From: Boswellia sacra
Taxonomy: Eukaryota > Streptophyta > Magnoliopsida > Sapindales > Burseraceae
Assembly: GCA_013180625.2 (NCBI GenBank)
Contig: SNVD02013255.1
Coordinates: 16,359-80,358 of the forward strand
Direction: 5' to 3'
Length of the DNA stretch: 64,000 nt
Every line of letters begins with the position of its first letter. The stretch's first letter is position 1. A program made the translations under genes and the position numbers. Shown one piece after another: positions 30,676 through 41,450 of the stretch. Under the pieces are notes generated by a model. It saw only the letters and a list, made by a program, of their open reading frames with translations, had not been told where the DNA came from and searched no databases.

Positions 30676-32088
30676 TGATAGGTGTCTATTTATGTATTAC
30701 TTTTATATCAATTCGTCCATGTTTCTTTGCTATACTCCTTGGTATTTTTATGTTTTTGTGTGGTTTTGATGTTTGTAGGAGTTTTGGAGCAACTTGCACA
30801 AAAATGGAGTAAAACCCTTCATTTTCACCTCTGCTAGTCAGTGATCTTCTCTGATTTTATTGTATTGATATACAATGAACCCGACGACATGTTATATACC
30901 GTTGGAAAGCTCTCGAAGTCTATTTTCTGGAGAAATTTACGGTTTATAAATCCATTCAGTGTACCAAAAGTTGTAATCAAAACAGTGTGAGATGTATAGA
31001 AATATAATTCCACAAGTCACTGTAGCATGTATAATACGGGACACTGTAGCAATTCACTGTAGCAGAGTATTTAAACACATTTTAGGGTTTTATTTTCATA
31101 ACTTGAAGAGGGGAGAACGTGGTGGAGGCTGCAGCTCTGGAATTCTTTCATCTCCTGGAGTTCTTGAAGGAGAAAGGAAGCTTGGAAAGAGGAAGAACTA
31201 CAATCCAAAGAGAATTACATCAAATTTGCTAAGTTTTTCCCTTCCCTTTCATTTTCTGGAATGTCTCCATGTTGTATTGTATTTACCACGTTCTTAAACA
31301 TGTGTAACTGAACCTGAATTGGTTGAGGGTGATTTCAAAGCCCCTGATATGGTTTTTGTAAGTTGATTGTGTAAGGAATTGTTATCCAATTCTCTAATTG
31401 AAGTTGCTTGTATTCTCCCATATTTAATGCTTATGATTGCTTGCTGATTGTATTTGAGTGGCCAACTGAATATAATCTGGTTGTGATTTATTGCTAGACT
31501 AGAAATATTGATCCGTAATTGTCTTGAATTTCTAATCATTAGTAGCAAAATTGTGATCAGAGATTACAATTGGAGAATATAACCTAAGTTAAATAATCCG
31601 AGCTTGTGTGTTTATTGCTTAGATCAACCTATCTTTCTTATCATAATGCATCCATTGAATTAAACTCAGAGAGCTTGTTCTAGTTGTTTAATGGATAGAG
31701 ATTAAATAAAGAGCTTGTTTTATTTAACAACAAAGTAAGGAAAGATTGGGGTAATAGAGCTTGTTATTATCTACGGTTGATAACTTCAATGCTGTAATTA
31801 GATGACAATTCTACAATTAATTCGCAAATCCATATCTTGTGGTAGAGAAGGATCCCTTAACCAGCTTTCTCCCATTGATTTTTCATTCAAATTTACTTTC
31901 TGTTTTGTTATTCTTTACTTGCATTCTTATTTCATTTAGTAAATCATTCAACAAAAAATTCCCCCCTGTTTAGTTTATTGTTGCTGGAAATAACAAATTC
32001 AATTAGAATCAATCCTCGTGGGAACGATATCTTACTTATCACTTTATTACTTGTGCGACTAGTATACTTGCTAGTTTCGAACGCATCA
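30676..32088 (-). mobile_element. D-family solo LTR inserted in element B
   Basis: A 1413-bp segment TGATAGG...GCATCA matching 40047-41450 and 61588-63008, inverted. It is flanked by the exact 5-bp duplication CCCGA (30671-30675, 32089-32093) and interrupts the protease linker of B. No internal sequence remains, so the element was lost by LTR-LTR recombination. The orientation here (TGATAGGTGTC first) is the element's sense on plus. Confidence 0.93.
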
Positions 32089-32334
32089 CCCGATTTCCGA
32101 AGGAGTTGAAAAATTCTCATTTTGGATATAGTCTTCCACGTTAGTTTTTGTCCTATTAGCTTCCTCATTTTCATCATGCTCGAAAAATTCATTAATATCA
32201 AAATTTTGGTTAAATTCCTTTGCATGATGCATAAGTGAGGATTCGGTCTTTTCTTTGTTAGGTGTAAGTTGATTAACCTCTTCCTTACCCTTTAGGATTG
32301 ATTCATCATCTTTCTCATAAGGGTTAGGAATATG

Positions 32335-33677
32335 TTATTGATCAACCTTACCATCATGAAGAGCACTTACCGAATCTTCGAGAAGAGCACTTACCGAATC
32401 TTCATCTAGATGTTGGCCATTTGGATTACTCACATGTGGATTGATGAGGTTTGGCTCGAGTTGAGATGGAAACACACCTTTCTCATGAGTACTAAATGCA
32501 AATGCAAGTTTTTCAAGAGCATCATTCAAGTTTGCCATAGTTTGAGCAACTTGACTATTAAAAGCCTCTTGCTTTGCAATGAATGAATTCCATGTTTCTT
32601 CAAGATCCTTATAAGATGCATGATCATGAGTTTTTTGAAAATTTTGACATGATTGAAAGGAAGGTTGGTAAGATTGTGCATTATTATCATTCCTCCAATC
32701 AAAATTCAAGTGATTTTTCCATCCAAAATTTTGTGAGTGAGGATTAGGATTTGACCTTTGGAAAGTGTTTAAAACGTTGGTTTGCTCATGGAGACTTTTT
32801 CTAAAGGTAGGCACAATTGGGCAATCATCCGTAGGATGATCACTAGAATTACAAGTTTGACAGACAGTTTCTTGCATAGACCACATTTCTAAGTCCTCGA
32901 TTTTCCTAGCTAGGGATGTAAATTTAGCATGAAGATCATGATTTTTCCTAAAGTTATAAATGCCTCTACTAGATGTTCTTGGTACCTCATAGGTGCCAAC
33001 ATTATTCCAATTTTGGGCATGTTTTGCTAGCAAGTCTAGGTAATCCATGGCTTCATCAGGGTCTTTATTTTCAAATTGTCCATTACACATTAATTCTACC
33101 ATTTGCCTAGCTTGATGTGTAAGACCTTCATAGAAAATTATAACTAGTCTCCATGTTTCCAAACCATGGTTAGGACAAGTATTAAGCAATGCTTTATACC
33201 TATCCCAACATTGGTAAAAGGTCTCTCCCTGTTTTTGAGTGAAATTGATGATTTGCCCTTTGAGAGAATTTGTTCTATAGGGAGGAAAGAATTTTTTCAA
33301 AAATTATTGTTGAATTTCATCCCATGAACTAATGGGTCCTGACCTAAGATTTTGTAGCCATGTTTAGCTTTATCTTTTAAAGAAAAAAGAAAAAGCTTTA
33401 ATCTAAAGATGTTTATGCTACAATTTAGGTCACAATAGATATTGCAAAAATCTTTAAATTCTGTCAAATGCAAAAATGGGTTTTCAACATCTAGGCCATG
33501 AAAGTGGGGTAAGAATTGAATGACATCCGATTCATGGTTGAAATATTTTGCATCATGAGGGAAGACTATGCATGATTGTGCATGAGTTCTTATGTAATCC
33601 ATTAATGTCCTTGGTTGGGCATGAGCATGATTTTTTTTTTTTAAGACAAGATGAGTGGCTATTAACAATTCTACCAA
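32335..33677 (-). pseudogene. gag: Element B gag (one frame break)
   Basis: Two overlapping open parts: 33297-33677 (FLPHFHGLDVENPFLHLTEF, LKLFLFSLKDKAKHGY) and 32335-33300 (FFPPYRTNSLKGQIINF, FYQCWDRYKALLNTCPNHG, MVELMCNGQF). It keeps a full CCHC knuckle CQTCNSSDHPTDDC and the NHLNFDWRNDNN block. A small tandem duplication (EDSVSAL twice) is near the C end. Apart from the break at about 33300 it is better preserved than gag of A. Confidence 0.82.
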
Positions 33678-33789
33678 TTAATGCAAAGAGAAAGAAAAGA
33701 TGAACACATGCAAGAAAAAATAAAAATAGAAATGGGGAGAGAAGAGATGAACGTATGCAAGAAAAATAAAAATAGAAATGAGAAAAGAA

Positions 33790-33798
33790 AATACTTAC
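33790..33798 (-). promoter_or_regulatory. Candidate 5' splice donor downstream of PBS (element B)
   Basis: Minus GTAAGTATT in the leader between PBS and gag, identical to 26610-26618 in A while nearby bases differ. Confidence 0.45.
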
Positions 33799-33823
33799 AA
33801 TTTTGTACACCAAATTTTACCTT

Positions 33824-33840
33824 CCCTGGCAACGGCGCCA
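33824..33840 (-). other. Primer binding site, tRNA-Asp (element B)
   Basis: Minus TGGCGCCGTTGCCAGGG, just inside the LTR at 33847. Confidence 0.88.
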
Positions 33841-33846
33841 AAAACT

Positions 33847-35227
33847 TGACACATCCGAAAAAAAAGGATTGTCTCCCAAGTATAGGAGTGTCGAAGTAAT
33901 AAACCCGGTAAGACCGGGGTCGATCCACAAGGAAGGGAATTTAAGCGTTACAAATTATAAGCTAATGGTAAATGTGATATGGATGATTCGAAGAGGTGAC
34001 AAGATAATATCAACAAGTAAAAGTAAGGAACAAGTTAATAAATAAGAATAACTAAAACACAAGAGAAATTAACACAATAATAATGAGAGCTAAGGTTAGG
34101 GGATCCGCCCTTGATATTTCGAATAAGGATAATTAACCCATTTTAGTTATATGAATTATATTTGTTTCATTACCAATATTTATACCACTTCTTGTAAATG
34201 GGTTCAAGCATCCAATGTGCCAATCACCATATGTCTACAACAAATCAAGGTTCCCAACTAGATTCGTGTCGGTAAGGAAGAACCATACATCATCTAGAAA
34301 GGATCCAAGCATTTGATGTGCCAAGGATTGTCGACAATGGATCAAGACCTCCACTTTACGAGGGGTGTCAAGATTGATTAAGAAATTAAATATAAATCAT
34401 ATTGAATAAACATTATAAGATTAAGATTATTAAGCACATATTAAGGGTTAGAGAATCTCAGATCAAGGGTTTCACCCTTTCACCTTAGCAAAAGAGAAAT
34501 TAGAAGAACATTATAATAGAAAGAAAATAAAGTGTAAGAAAAAGGAATTTCATTAATAACATAAACACACAAAACACAATACAAGATCCTAGCCAAAGCC
34601 AAAATGTTCCAGCCAAGGCCAAGATGCCCTAATGGTCACAAGGCACCTCTATTTATAGATACATCCAGGGGCAAACTTGTCAAATTACAAGGGCATAATT
34701 GTCAAATATTAGTTGTAAATATCTTTGACAATTGGGATCATTAGGCAACGACTTTGACCATCAATTTTGACATCGAAATGTTGTGAATTTTAATCACATG
34801 TCTTCATGAAAGTTGTAGATATTTCTCTCAGCTTTCTAGAACATATTGATTTGCACAATTTGGATACGTATTTTGAGAGATACGGTCCAAATACTGAGGC
34901 CTAGTCAGACTGGGCTGAGACTAGAGATGGGTTCACTTCAAGCCCAATTTTGGTCCACTAAGAGCCCGAATTTGATGATGCTTGTGAAATACACTCTTGT
35001 ATAAAATTGAATCAGCTTTCCAAAACATTAAGAATTGCACAATTCTGATCTATAAATAGAGAGTTATGCCCATTTTACCCAACATGTAACAAAACCAAAA
35101 TTAAGAGGAAGTTAATTCCAAAGGTGTAAAGACTACAAATATGCTTAAGTTGAGGAATTTAATGACACTATTAATGCAATATGATGAACTAAGCTCTTAT
35201 TAAACATACATATTTAAGTGTTCATCA
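33847..35227 (-). repeat. Athila-like LTR, copy 3 (5' LTR of B)
   Basis: Starts TGACACATCC, ends TTCATCA. It lacks about 130 bp present in the other copies (the part after GATGATTC...). The flank on its right, AATGA, does not match CCACT left of copy 1, so the array 16549-35227 has no TSD. Confidence 0.88.
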
Positions 35228-35696
35228 AATGACATGAAAAATCTAAACAAACTACAGATTTATTTAGAGAGAATGCGTTTAAGGGTTAAAGAAACCCCAT
35301 ATTCTGCAATCCTCAGGTTTTTCCACAATTTTTTTTTTGAATCGAAACTGATAAAGACAAAAACACATAACAACTCAAAATTACACAAAACTAAACTTAC
35401 TCATAAAATAACAAAGTCCAACAAGCCAGCAAACAAAAACAAGTCAGTTAGAATGGGTCTAAAAAGTTTAGAAGCTAGTCTCCTTATTCAGCCATTATGG
35501 ATTGAAGAAATCCAAAATGCGTTTCAAGAGAACTTGAACTTTTTAAGCCACCACTCTAAAAGCTAAGATTAGAAAATATTACCTGGGGCGAAAGAAATAA
35601 CCTGAAAAAAAACTCAAAAGAAATGACATGAAAAATCTCAAATAAACACACTAAAAAGAAAGTAAACAAAAAACGAAGCAAACCAATAGATAGAGA

Positions 35697-36345
35697 TTAC
35701 AGATGGAGCGTTAAATCCAGTCTACGCCTTTTATTGCCTTCTCCAAACCAATCTATCTGAGCCGTTGTTGGATCAGGCGAATAGACGAATTCTTGGAGTT
35801 TATCAATTAACTCCCCTGCAGTTGAAGCTGTAACCAGGATTTGCCTCGCCGACGGTGAGATGAAGTTTTTTTCTATAGCTTGATCAAGAAAGGACAATAA
35901 ACTATCAAAAAAATTATTGACATTTAACAAACTAATGGGTTTTCGATGGATGTTTAGCTGTGCCCAAGAGGTGATTTGAAATATCTCCTCTAATGTACCA
36001 TAACCACCGGCAAAGCTATAAATGCATCGGACTTAACAACCATATGTGCAATACGCTCATGCATACTAGAGACCTGTAACTCTTCCCCGCTTGTGTTGCC
36101 TACGATATCTCGTACAGCTAATGGTTTAGGGATAATGCCGAGAACTTTGCTCCTCCTAGGGATGCAGCTGTTGACACACACCCCATTAACCCAAGACTAC
36201 CCCCTCCATAAATCAAATGAATACCCCTCGCAGCTAATGTCCTACCAAGATCAAGAGCTGCTGTTGTAAACTCTCCATCTTTACCAAATTGCGATCCACA
36301 AAATACGCATATATTTTGGAATCACCGAATTGGTGCTTTCTCCAT
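35697..36345 (-). pseudogene. LOG-family gene, copy C (broken)
   Basis: ATG at 36345. TGA lies at codon 8, then ICVFCGSQFGKDGEF, LIYGGGSLGLMGCVSTAA (keeps the Gly that A has lost), a frame change near 36150, VLGIIPKPLAVRDIVGN, SSMHERIAHMVVKSDAFIALP, a one-base deletion inside the PGG signature, LLNV-like LNVNNFF and a normal C end. It has the same length and gene order as in A, but the two proteins differ at a large share of positions, so the cassette is old. This copy is dead. Confidence 0.87.
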
Positions 36346-36474
36346 TTCTAAAAGTGCTCTAAACTTGTGTAAGACAATGATGTACGTTAGGTATTATGCG
36401 ATTCAAGTGCAAGACAGGTTATAAAATGACATTTCAAAATATGCAGCATGGATATATAACTCTCAAATTTGACA

Positions 36475-36735
36475 CGTGGGGACATAATTTCGGTGGGAGT
36501 TGCTCGATACAGATTTATCGCCCCAAGATTTGAAAAAATGAGATATGCTTTCGGCGGGTTTGACAAAACCTACACACTTGTCTCCCACGTGAAGCATGAA
36601 AAATGGAGATACACTTTCGGCGGGGGTTGACAAAACCCCCACACTTGTCTCCCACGTGAAGCATAAAAAATGGAGATACACTTTCGGCGGAGGTTGACAA
36701 AACCTCCACACTTGTCTCCCACGTGTACTTATGCC
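36475..36735. repeat. ~67-bp tandem repeats with G-boxes and hairpins, upstream of LOG copy C
   Basis: Three good copies and one weak copy. Each has CACGTG (about 36475, 36588, 36653, 36719), AAAATGGAGATACACTTTCGGCGG and a short inverted repeat: GGGGGTT/AACCCCC at 36622-36640 and GGAGGTT/AACCTCC at 36689-36707, loop GACAA. The array lies 130-390 bases before the LOG start, where a promoter would be. CACGTG is the plant G-box (bZIP/bHLH site). Confidence 0.7.
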
Positions 36736-36951
36736 ATAGGGTAGTCATATGGTTTGTCAAAAAGAAAATTTGAAATTAAAACAAACAAAATCAACAAACA
36801 ACAACAACACAAAAACAACATTGATCATCAGATCAAACGAAACAAGAAAAAGAAATTCGACAACAACAACACGCATTCAAATATACAAGTAGTTGTGATT
36901 GTGGCTCACATCTTCCTCTGGTTTTACGTCCAGTAACGGCTGAAACGCCTT

Positions 36952-37506
36952 CTATGAGTCGGGGATTTGCTTCCCATCCAGTTTTCTTATAAACTGGCAA
37001 ACAGGGTCGTTTTTAGTCAGATTCCCTAGACTATAACACTGCAATTCATCACGAAATTGTGTCCATAGATTAAGCAATTCACGCTGAACAAGTCCACAAG
37101 AATGTGACTTGAGAGTTAACAAAACATTATCTAGCGACTCATTACTCAAACCTTTCTTAATAAACGAAAGTTTATCTTCTCTATTCCTGGACACAAAACC
37201 TAATGAACGACAAGTCTGGTTACAATTCCATCTAGCACATTTATAACATACTTGTAACCTTTTCGCTCTTCGCCTCTTGGCGTAGTAGCTCTTTCCTAGA
37301 CCAGGCATGTATTTTGCGAGATTAATGTCCGGCTCACCGGACAATCTCACCTTGGCTTCGATAAGCCATCGGATATCAGCAGGCACATTTAGGAGCATCA
37401 ACGCCCAAAGTCTAGTCATCCGTACTTTATAAATTTTAAACACAGCATTTTGAGGAAGTGAAGGAAAATATTTACGAAGGTTCGACAAAAAGATATCGGC
37501 ATCCAT
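36952..37506 (-). CDS. Cys-rich basic nucleic-acid-binding-like accessory protein, open copy C
   Basis: 184 codons, MDADIFLSNLRKYFPSLPQN at the start, intact to TAG at 36952. The N half is mostly alpha-like. A strongly basic patch KRRRAKR (77-83) runs directly into a Cys cluster C87-X2-C90-X4-C95-X3-C99, followed by NREDKLSFIKKG and a C half with CGLVQRELLNLWTQF. The basic-patch-then-Cys-cluster plan resembles nucleic-acid-binding proteins of plant Betaflexiviridae (carlavirus, vitivirus types), some of which suppress silencing or act as transcription factors. That relationship is inferred from architecture only. It is not an Athila env: no signal peptide or membrane segment is seen. Conservation across A, B and C in the same slot argues for a real protein. 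Confidence 0.75.
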   Translation of the reverse strand: MDADIFLSNLRKYFPSLPQNAVFKIYKVRMTRLWALMLLNVPADIRWLIEAKVRLSGEPDINLAKYMPGLGKSYYAKRRRAKRLQVCYKCARWNCNQTCRSLGFVSRNREDKLSFIKKGLSNESLDNVLLTLKSHSCGLVQRELLNLWTQFRDELQCYSLGNLTKNDPVCQFIRKLDGKQIPDS

Positions 37507-38080
37507 TGAAGAGGAGAAAAGAAGAGATATTACCGATAATACGATTGAGTCTATTTTTCCCCTAGATATGCACGTTTCAAACCTTCGAGTAATGGCTTCA
37601 GCTCTCGTTTGGATGTTTCCTCAAGCTATTGCACAAATGAGTTCGAAGTACGGAATAATCAAATTAAACAAAACAAAGGAAAAGAAAAGAGCAGAAACGA
37701 AACTAAAGACACGTAAAAGAGATAATAACACGATAGCAAACAAAAGTAAAAAACAAGTAAAAAAATATAAAAACAAATAAGACGGATGGCAAAGAGAGAT
37801 AAAACCTGGTCAATTTGATGGTCTACGAAAGGAATCTCCTTGAGACACAAAAATTGATCATTATTACCTTATTTTATTTTTCTTTTCTTTTTTTTATTTA
37901 TTTTTCAAAAACATTGGGTTGCCTCCCAATAAGCGCTTGGTTTAACGTCCTCAGCCCGATGTTGGTTCCATCATGGGAGGATCCAATCTCCGCTGTGCTT
38001 CTCTAGTGGGCTTGGATCCTTCTTCCAACAATAAATGGTGCATGCATAGGGCTGGGCCTTGGATGTTAGCAATCGTCCAC

Positions 38081-39370
38081 TTAATAGCTGTTTTGTGATC
38101 TGACGAGTTTCGATTCTTGTATTGGTGTAAGGCCCATTTCTATTATAATTGGCAAAGTATCATTCTCACCCAAGAATCCATGTTTCAAATGATCTGGAAG
38201 TGGCTTAAGTTCCAAGGTATTGGCTTTCATCACAGAAGGAAGAAGTTTCTCATTAGATAAAGGCAATTCAATGTACAAAACATCATACCTAATTGTGGTT
38301 ATAGCTATGATCTCATCTAAGCTTGCCACAGCTTCCTCCATTTCTTTGGACACTTGTATCAAAATTCCTGACTCATTGGAATTTTCTCTCCCTATATGCT
38401 CACTAATAGCTACATCCAATCCATTCTTGCGAGTTAACTCAAAATATTGTTGTGGCAAAGAATCAACAACGTCAACTGCAAAAATAGAATGTAAGTCACT
38501 AGAGTACCTCATTGCCTCAAAAGTATTGAAACATATCACCTTGCCATCAAACTCTATGATGAGAGTGTCATCATGAACATCAATTGTGGTTCTAACAGTT
38601 TTCGAGAATGATCTCCCTAAAAGAATCGGAGTTGGATTAGGAGATGTCTGATCCTCTATTTCAGGGACATGGAAGTTTGTTAGGAAAACCAATTGATTCA
38701 CCTGCACAAGCACATCTTCCACAACTCTTTTGGGATATGCATTAAAATGATTAGCAAACTGAATGGTAATACCAGTTTTCGCAAAAGGTCCAAGATTTAA
38801 AGAAGCATAAATAGAATATGGCATGACATTAATAGATGCTTCTAAATCTAACATAGTTCTTTCAAACTTGGTTTTACCAATGGTGCATGGAATGGTGATC
38901 GTACCTGGATTATTGCATTTCGGAGAAATTTTTCTTTGTAGTACAGCTGAAACATTTTCCCCCACACTTACTTTCTCATTTCTTTTTAACTTTCTTTTAC
39001 TGGTGCATAACTCCTTGAGACATTTTGGATAATGAGGTACTTGCTCGATAGCATCCATAAGTTGTATATTTACCTCGATTTTGTTAGAAGTTCCCAGGAT
39101 TTCTTGTTCTTGTTCCTCCTTCTTCGATTTTGCAAATCTACTAGGAAAAAGTGGAGGAGACACATATGAAGGAATGGGAGTTATAGGATTTACCTGAGAA
39201 GTCAGTGTTTTGTTATCAGTTTGTGATTTCTTTGGCAGGACATCTAATTGCTCTCCATTTTGCAAAGTTATCGCACAAGAATTCTCTCTTGGATTGATCA
39301 CCGTTTGACAAGATAATTCTTCTGAGCCTTGACCCTCGAATTTGCTCATGCTAGTGGCCAATTGTCCCAT
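38081..39370 (-). pseudogene. D/C element protease region, catalytic motif altered
   Basis: A 429-codon open stretch: DAIEQVPHYPKCLKELC, TMLDLEASINVMPYSIYASL, PTPILLGRSFSKTVRTTIDV, LELKPLPDHLKHGFLGENDT. It has the same layout as 23879-24897. The catalytic DLGAS is DLEAS, which should destroy the active site, although the frame is open. It ends at TAG before RT would begin. Confidence 0.8.
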
Positions 39371-39451
39371 TTGATTTGCCAGGTTTTGGATACTTGCCCC
39401 AGTTTCCTGCTGGAATTGTATTGTGTTAGTGGCAAGTGCATTAACAATATC

Positions 39452-39997
39452 CTAGAGTGACATACCTGAGTTTTCTAAAGCTGGTTGTGGTGCTGGTTGT
39501 GGCATTGGTGGTGGTTGCATTTGAAATGGTTGCTGCACTCTAGGTTGATTAAAACCTTGTAGTTGATTTGGTATGGCATTTGGGACGATTGGTTGATGAT
39601 TCCAGTAATTGAAATTAGGGTGATCTTCCCATCCAGCATTGTAAGTGTTAGAGAAGGGATCATACCATTGCCTAGTTTGTCCTGGAAATCCATCCATGGC
39701 ATTGGCTTGTTCCATATCTCCTTGCAAAATTGGAAACATGTCGATTGGATGCTCCATGGTAGAATATACCTCACATGCATAAGATTTCTGCATATGTCCT
39801 ACAACCATGTTTTCCACAAGAGAAGTTAGCTCAGAAAGTTGTTGTTCAATGTTCGGAGTGCTTACCTCATTTACTCTCCAATGTAGTTGTGGCTCAAATC
39901 GGCTACTAAATTGTTGAAAGTTTACTACCATGTCACCTAAACACAAACAATCAGAAAAGAAAAACAAAAAAAAAATATGAATCAACAATGAAAACAA
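39452..39997 (-). pseudogene. gag: D-family gag, C-terminal part only
   Basis: Open for 181 codons. The C-terminal gag blocks are present (CEVYSTMEHPIDMFPILQGDMEQ split as CEVYSTMEHPIDMF and DMEQANAMDGFPGQ, YNAGWEDHPNFNYWNHQP, Pro/Gln-rich tail) but the main Retrotrans_gag domain is missing: only ~50 bases separate the PBS from this part. The knuckle has lost two ligands (CX2YX4HX4F). A deletion derivative. Confidence 0.75.
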
Positions 39998-40023
39998 AAT
40001 AACAAATCGATTAGAAATTCAAT

Positions 40024-40040
40024 CCACGGCAACGGCGCCA
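40024..40040 (-). other. Primer binding site, tRNA-Asp (D family)
   Basis: Minus TGGCGCCGTTGCCGTGG, six bases inside the LTR starting 40047. Same tRNA as A and B although the LTRs are unrelated. Confidence 0.85.
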
Positions 40041-40046
40041 AAAACT

Positions 40047-41450
40047 TGGTGCGTTCGAAACTAGCAAGTATACTAGTCGCACAAGTAATAAAGTGATAAG
40101 TAAGATATCGTTCCCACGAGGATTGATTCTAATTGAATTTCTTATTCGAAAGCAATAAATGGGGGGTTTTTGTTGATTGATTAACTAGATGAAATATTAA
40201 TGCAAGTAAAGAATAACACAATGCTAAGTTAATTTGAGTAAAAATCAATGAGAGTAACCTGGTTAAAGGATCATTCTCTACCACAAGATATGGATTTGCG
40301 AATTAATCGTAGAATTGTCATCCAATTACACCATTGAAATTATCAACCGTAGATAACAACAAACTCTGTTACCCCAATCTTTCCTTACTTTGTTGTTAAA
40401 TAAAACAAGCTCTTTATTTAATCTCTATCCATAAAACAACTCAGAATAAGCTCTCCGAGTTCAATTCAATGGAAGCATTACGATAAGAAAGATAGGTTGA
40501 TCTAAGCAATAATCACACAAGTTCGGATTATTTAACCTAGGTTGTATTGTCCAATTGCAATCTCTGATCACAATTTTTGCTACTAATGATTAGAAATTCA
40601 AGACAATTACGGATCAAGATTTCTAGTCTAGCAATAGACAATATCCAGATTATATTTAATTGGCCACCCAAATACAATCCAGCAAGCAATCATAAGCATT
40701 AAATATGGGAGAATACAAGCAATTCAATTAGAGAATTGGATAACAATTCCTTACACAATCAACTTACAAAAACCATATCAGGGGCTTTGAATCACCCTCA
40801 ACCAATTCAGATTCAGTTACACATGTTTAAGAACGTGGTAAATACAATACAACATGGAGACATTCCAGAACATGAAATGGAAGGGAAAAACTTAGCAAAT
40901 TTGATGTAATTCTCTTTGGATTGTAGTTCTTCCTCTTTCCAAGCTTCCTTTCTCCTTCAAGAACTCCAGGAGATGAAAGAATTCCAGAGCTACAGCCTAC
41001 ACCACGTTCTCCCCTCTTCAAGTTATGAAAATAAAACCCTAAAATGTGTTTAAATACTCTGCTACAGTGACTTGCTACAGTGTCCCCGTATTATACATGC
41101 TACAGTGGCTTGTGGAATTATATTTCTATACATCTCACACTGTTTTGATTACAACTTTTGGTACACTGATTTGATTTATAAACCGTAAATTTCTCCAGAA
41201 AATAGACTTCGAGAGCTTTCCAACGGTATATAATATGACATCGGGTTCATTGTATATCAATACAATTAAATCCGAGAAGATGGTTGACTAGCAGAGGTGA
41301 AAATGAAGGGTTTTACTCCATTTTTGTGCAAGTTGCTCCAAAACTCCTACAAACATCAAAACCACACAAAAACATAAAAATACCAAGGAATATAGCAAAG
41401 AAATATAGACGAATTGATATGAAAATAATACATAAATAGACACTTATCAG
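40047..41450 (-). repeat. D-family LTR (5' LTR of C/D)
   Basis: TGGTGCGTTCG...CACTTATCA, matching the solo LTR at 30676-32088 (inverted) and 61588-63008. Directly right is a Tat-like LTR (GTTAGGCATG...). No matching left LTR of this copy exists in the window. Confidence 0.88.

Larger units (their letters stand above)
28185..33846 (-). mobile_element. Athila-like element B, pol-less derivative
   Basis: Read on minus: LTR 33847-35227, tRNA-Asp PBS (33824-33840, TGGCGCCGTTGCCAGGG), gag, start of protease linker, a foreign solo LTR, a short protease-end remnant (30590-30660), the Cys-rich accessory gene, 3' non-coding part, shared LTR. Reverse transcriptase, RNase H, integrase and LOG are missing. 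It is a non-autonomous form that kept leader, gag and the Cys-rich gene. Confidence 0.82.
35228..40046 (-). mobile_element. Mosaic Athila-like region C
   Basis: Read on minus from the D-type LTR at 40047: PBS, C-terminal gag, protease, a GGGAGGCAACCCAA landmark (37915-37935), a short pre-RT remnant (RELKPLLEGLKRAYLGE, 37560-37615), the Cys-rich gene, a tandem-repeat segment, LOG pseudogene, and a 3' remnant (35228-35690) resembling that of A. No RT or integrase. Part of the sequence may come from two elements joined between 37.6 and 38.1 kb. Confidence 0.65.
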
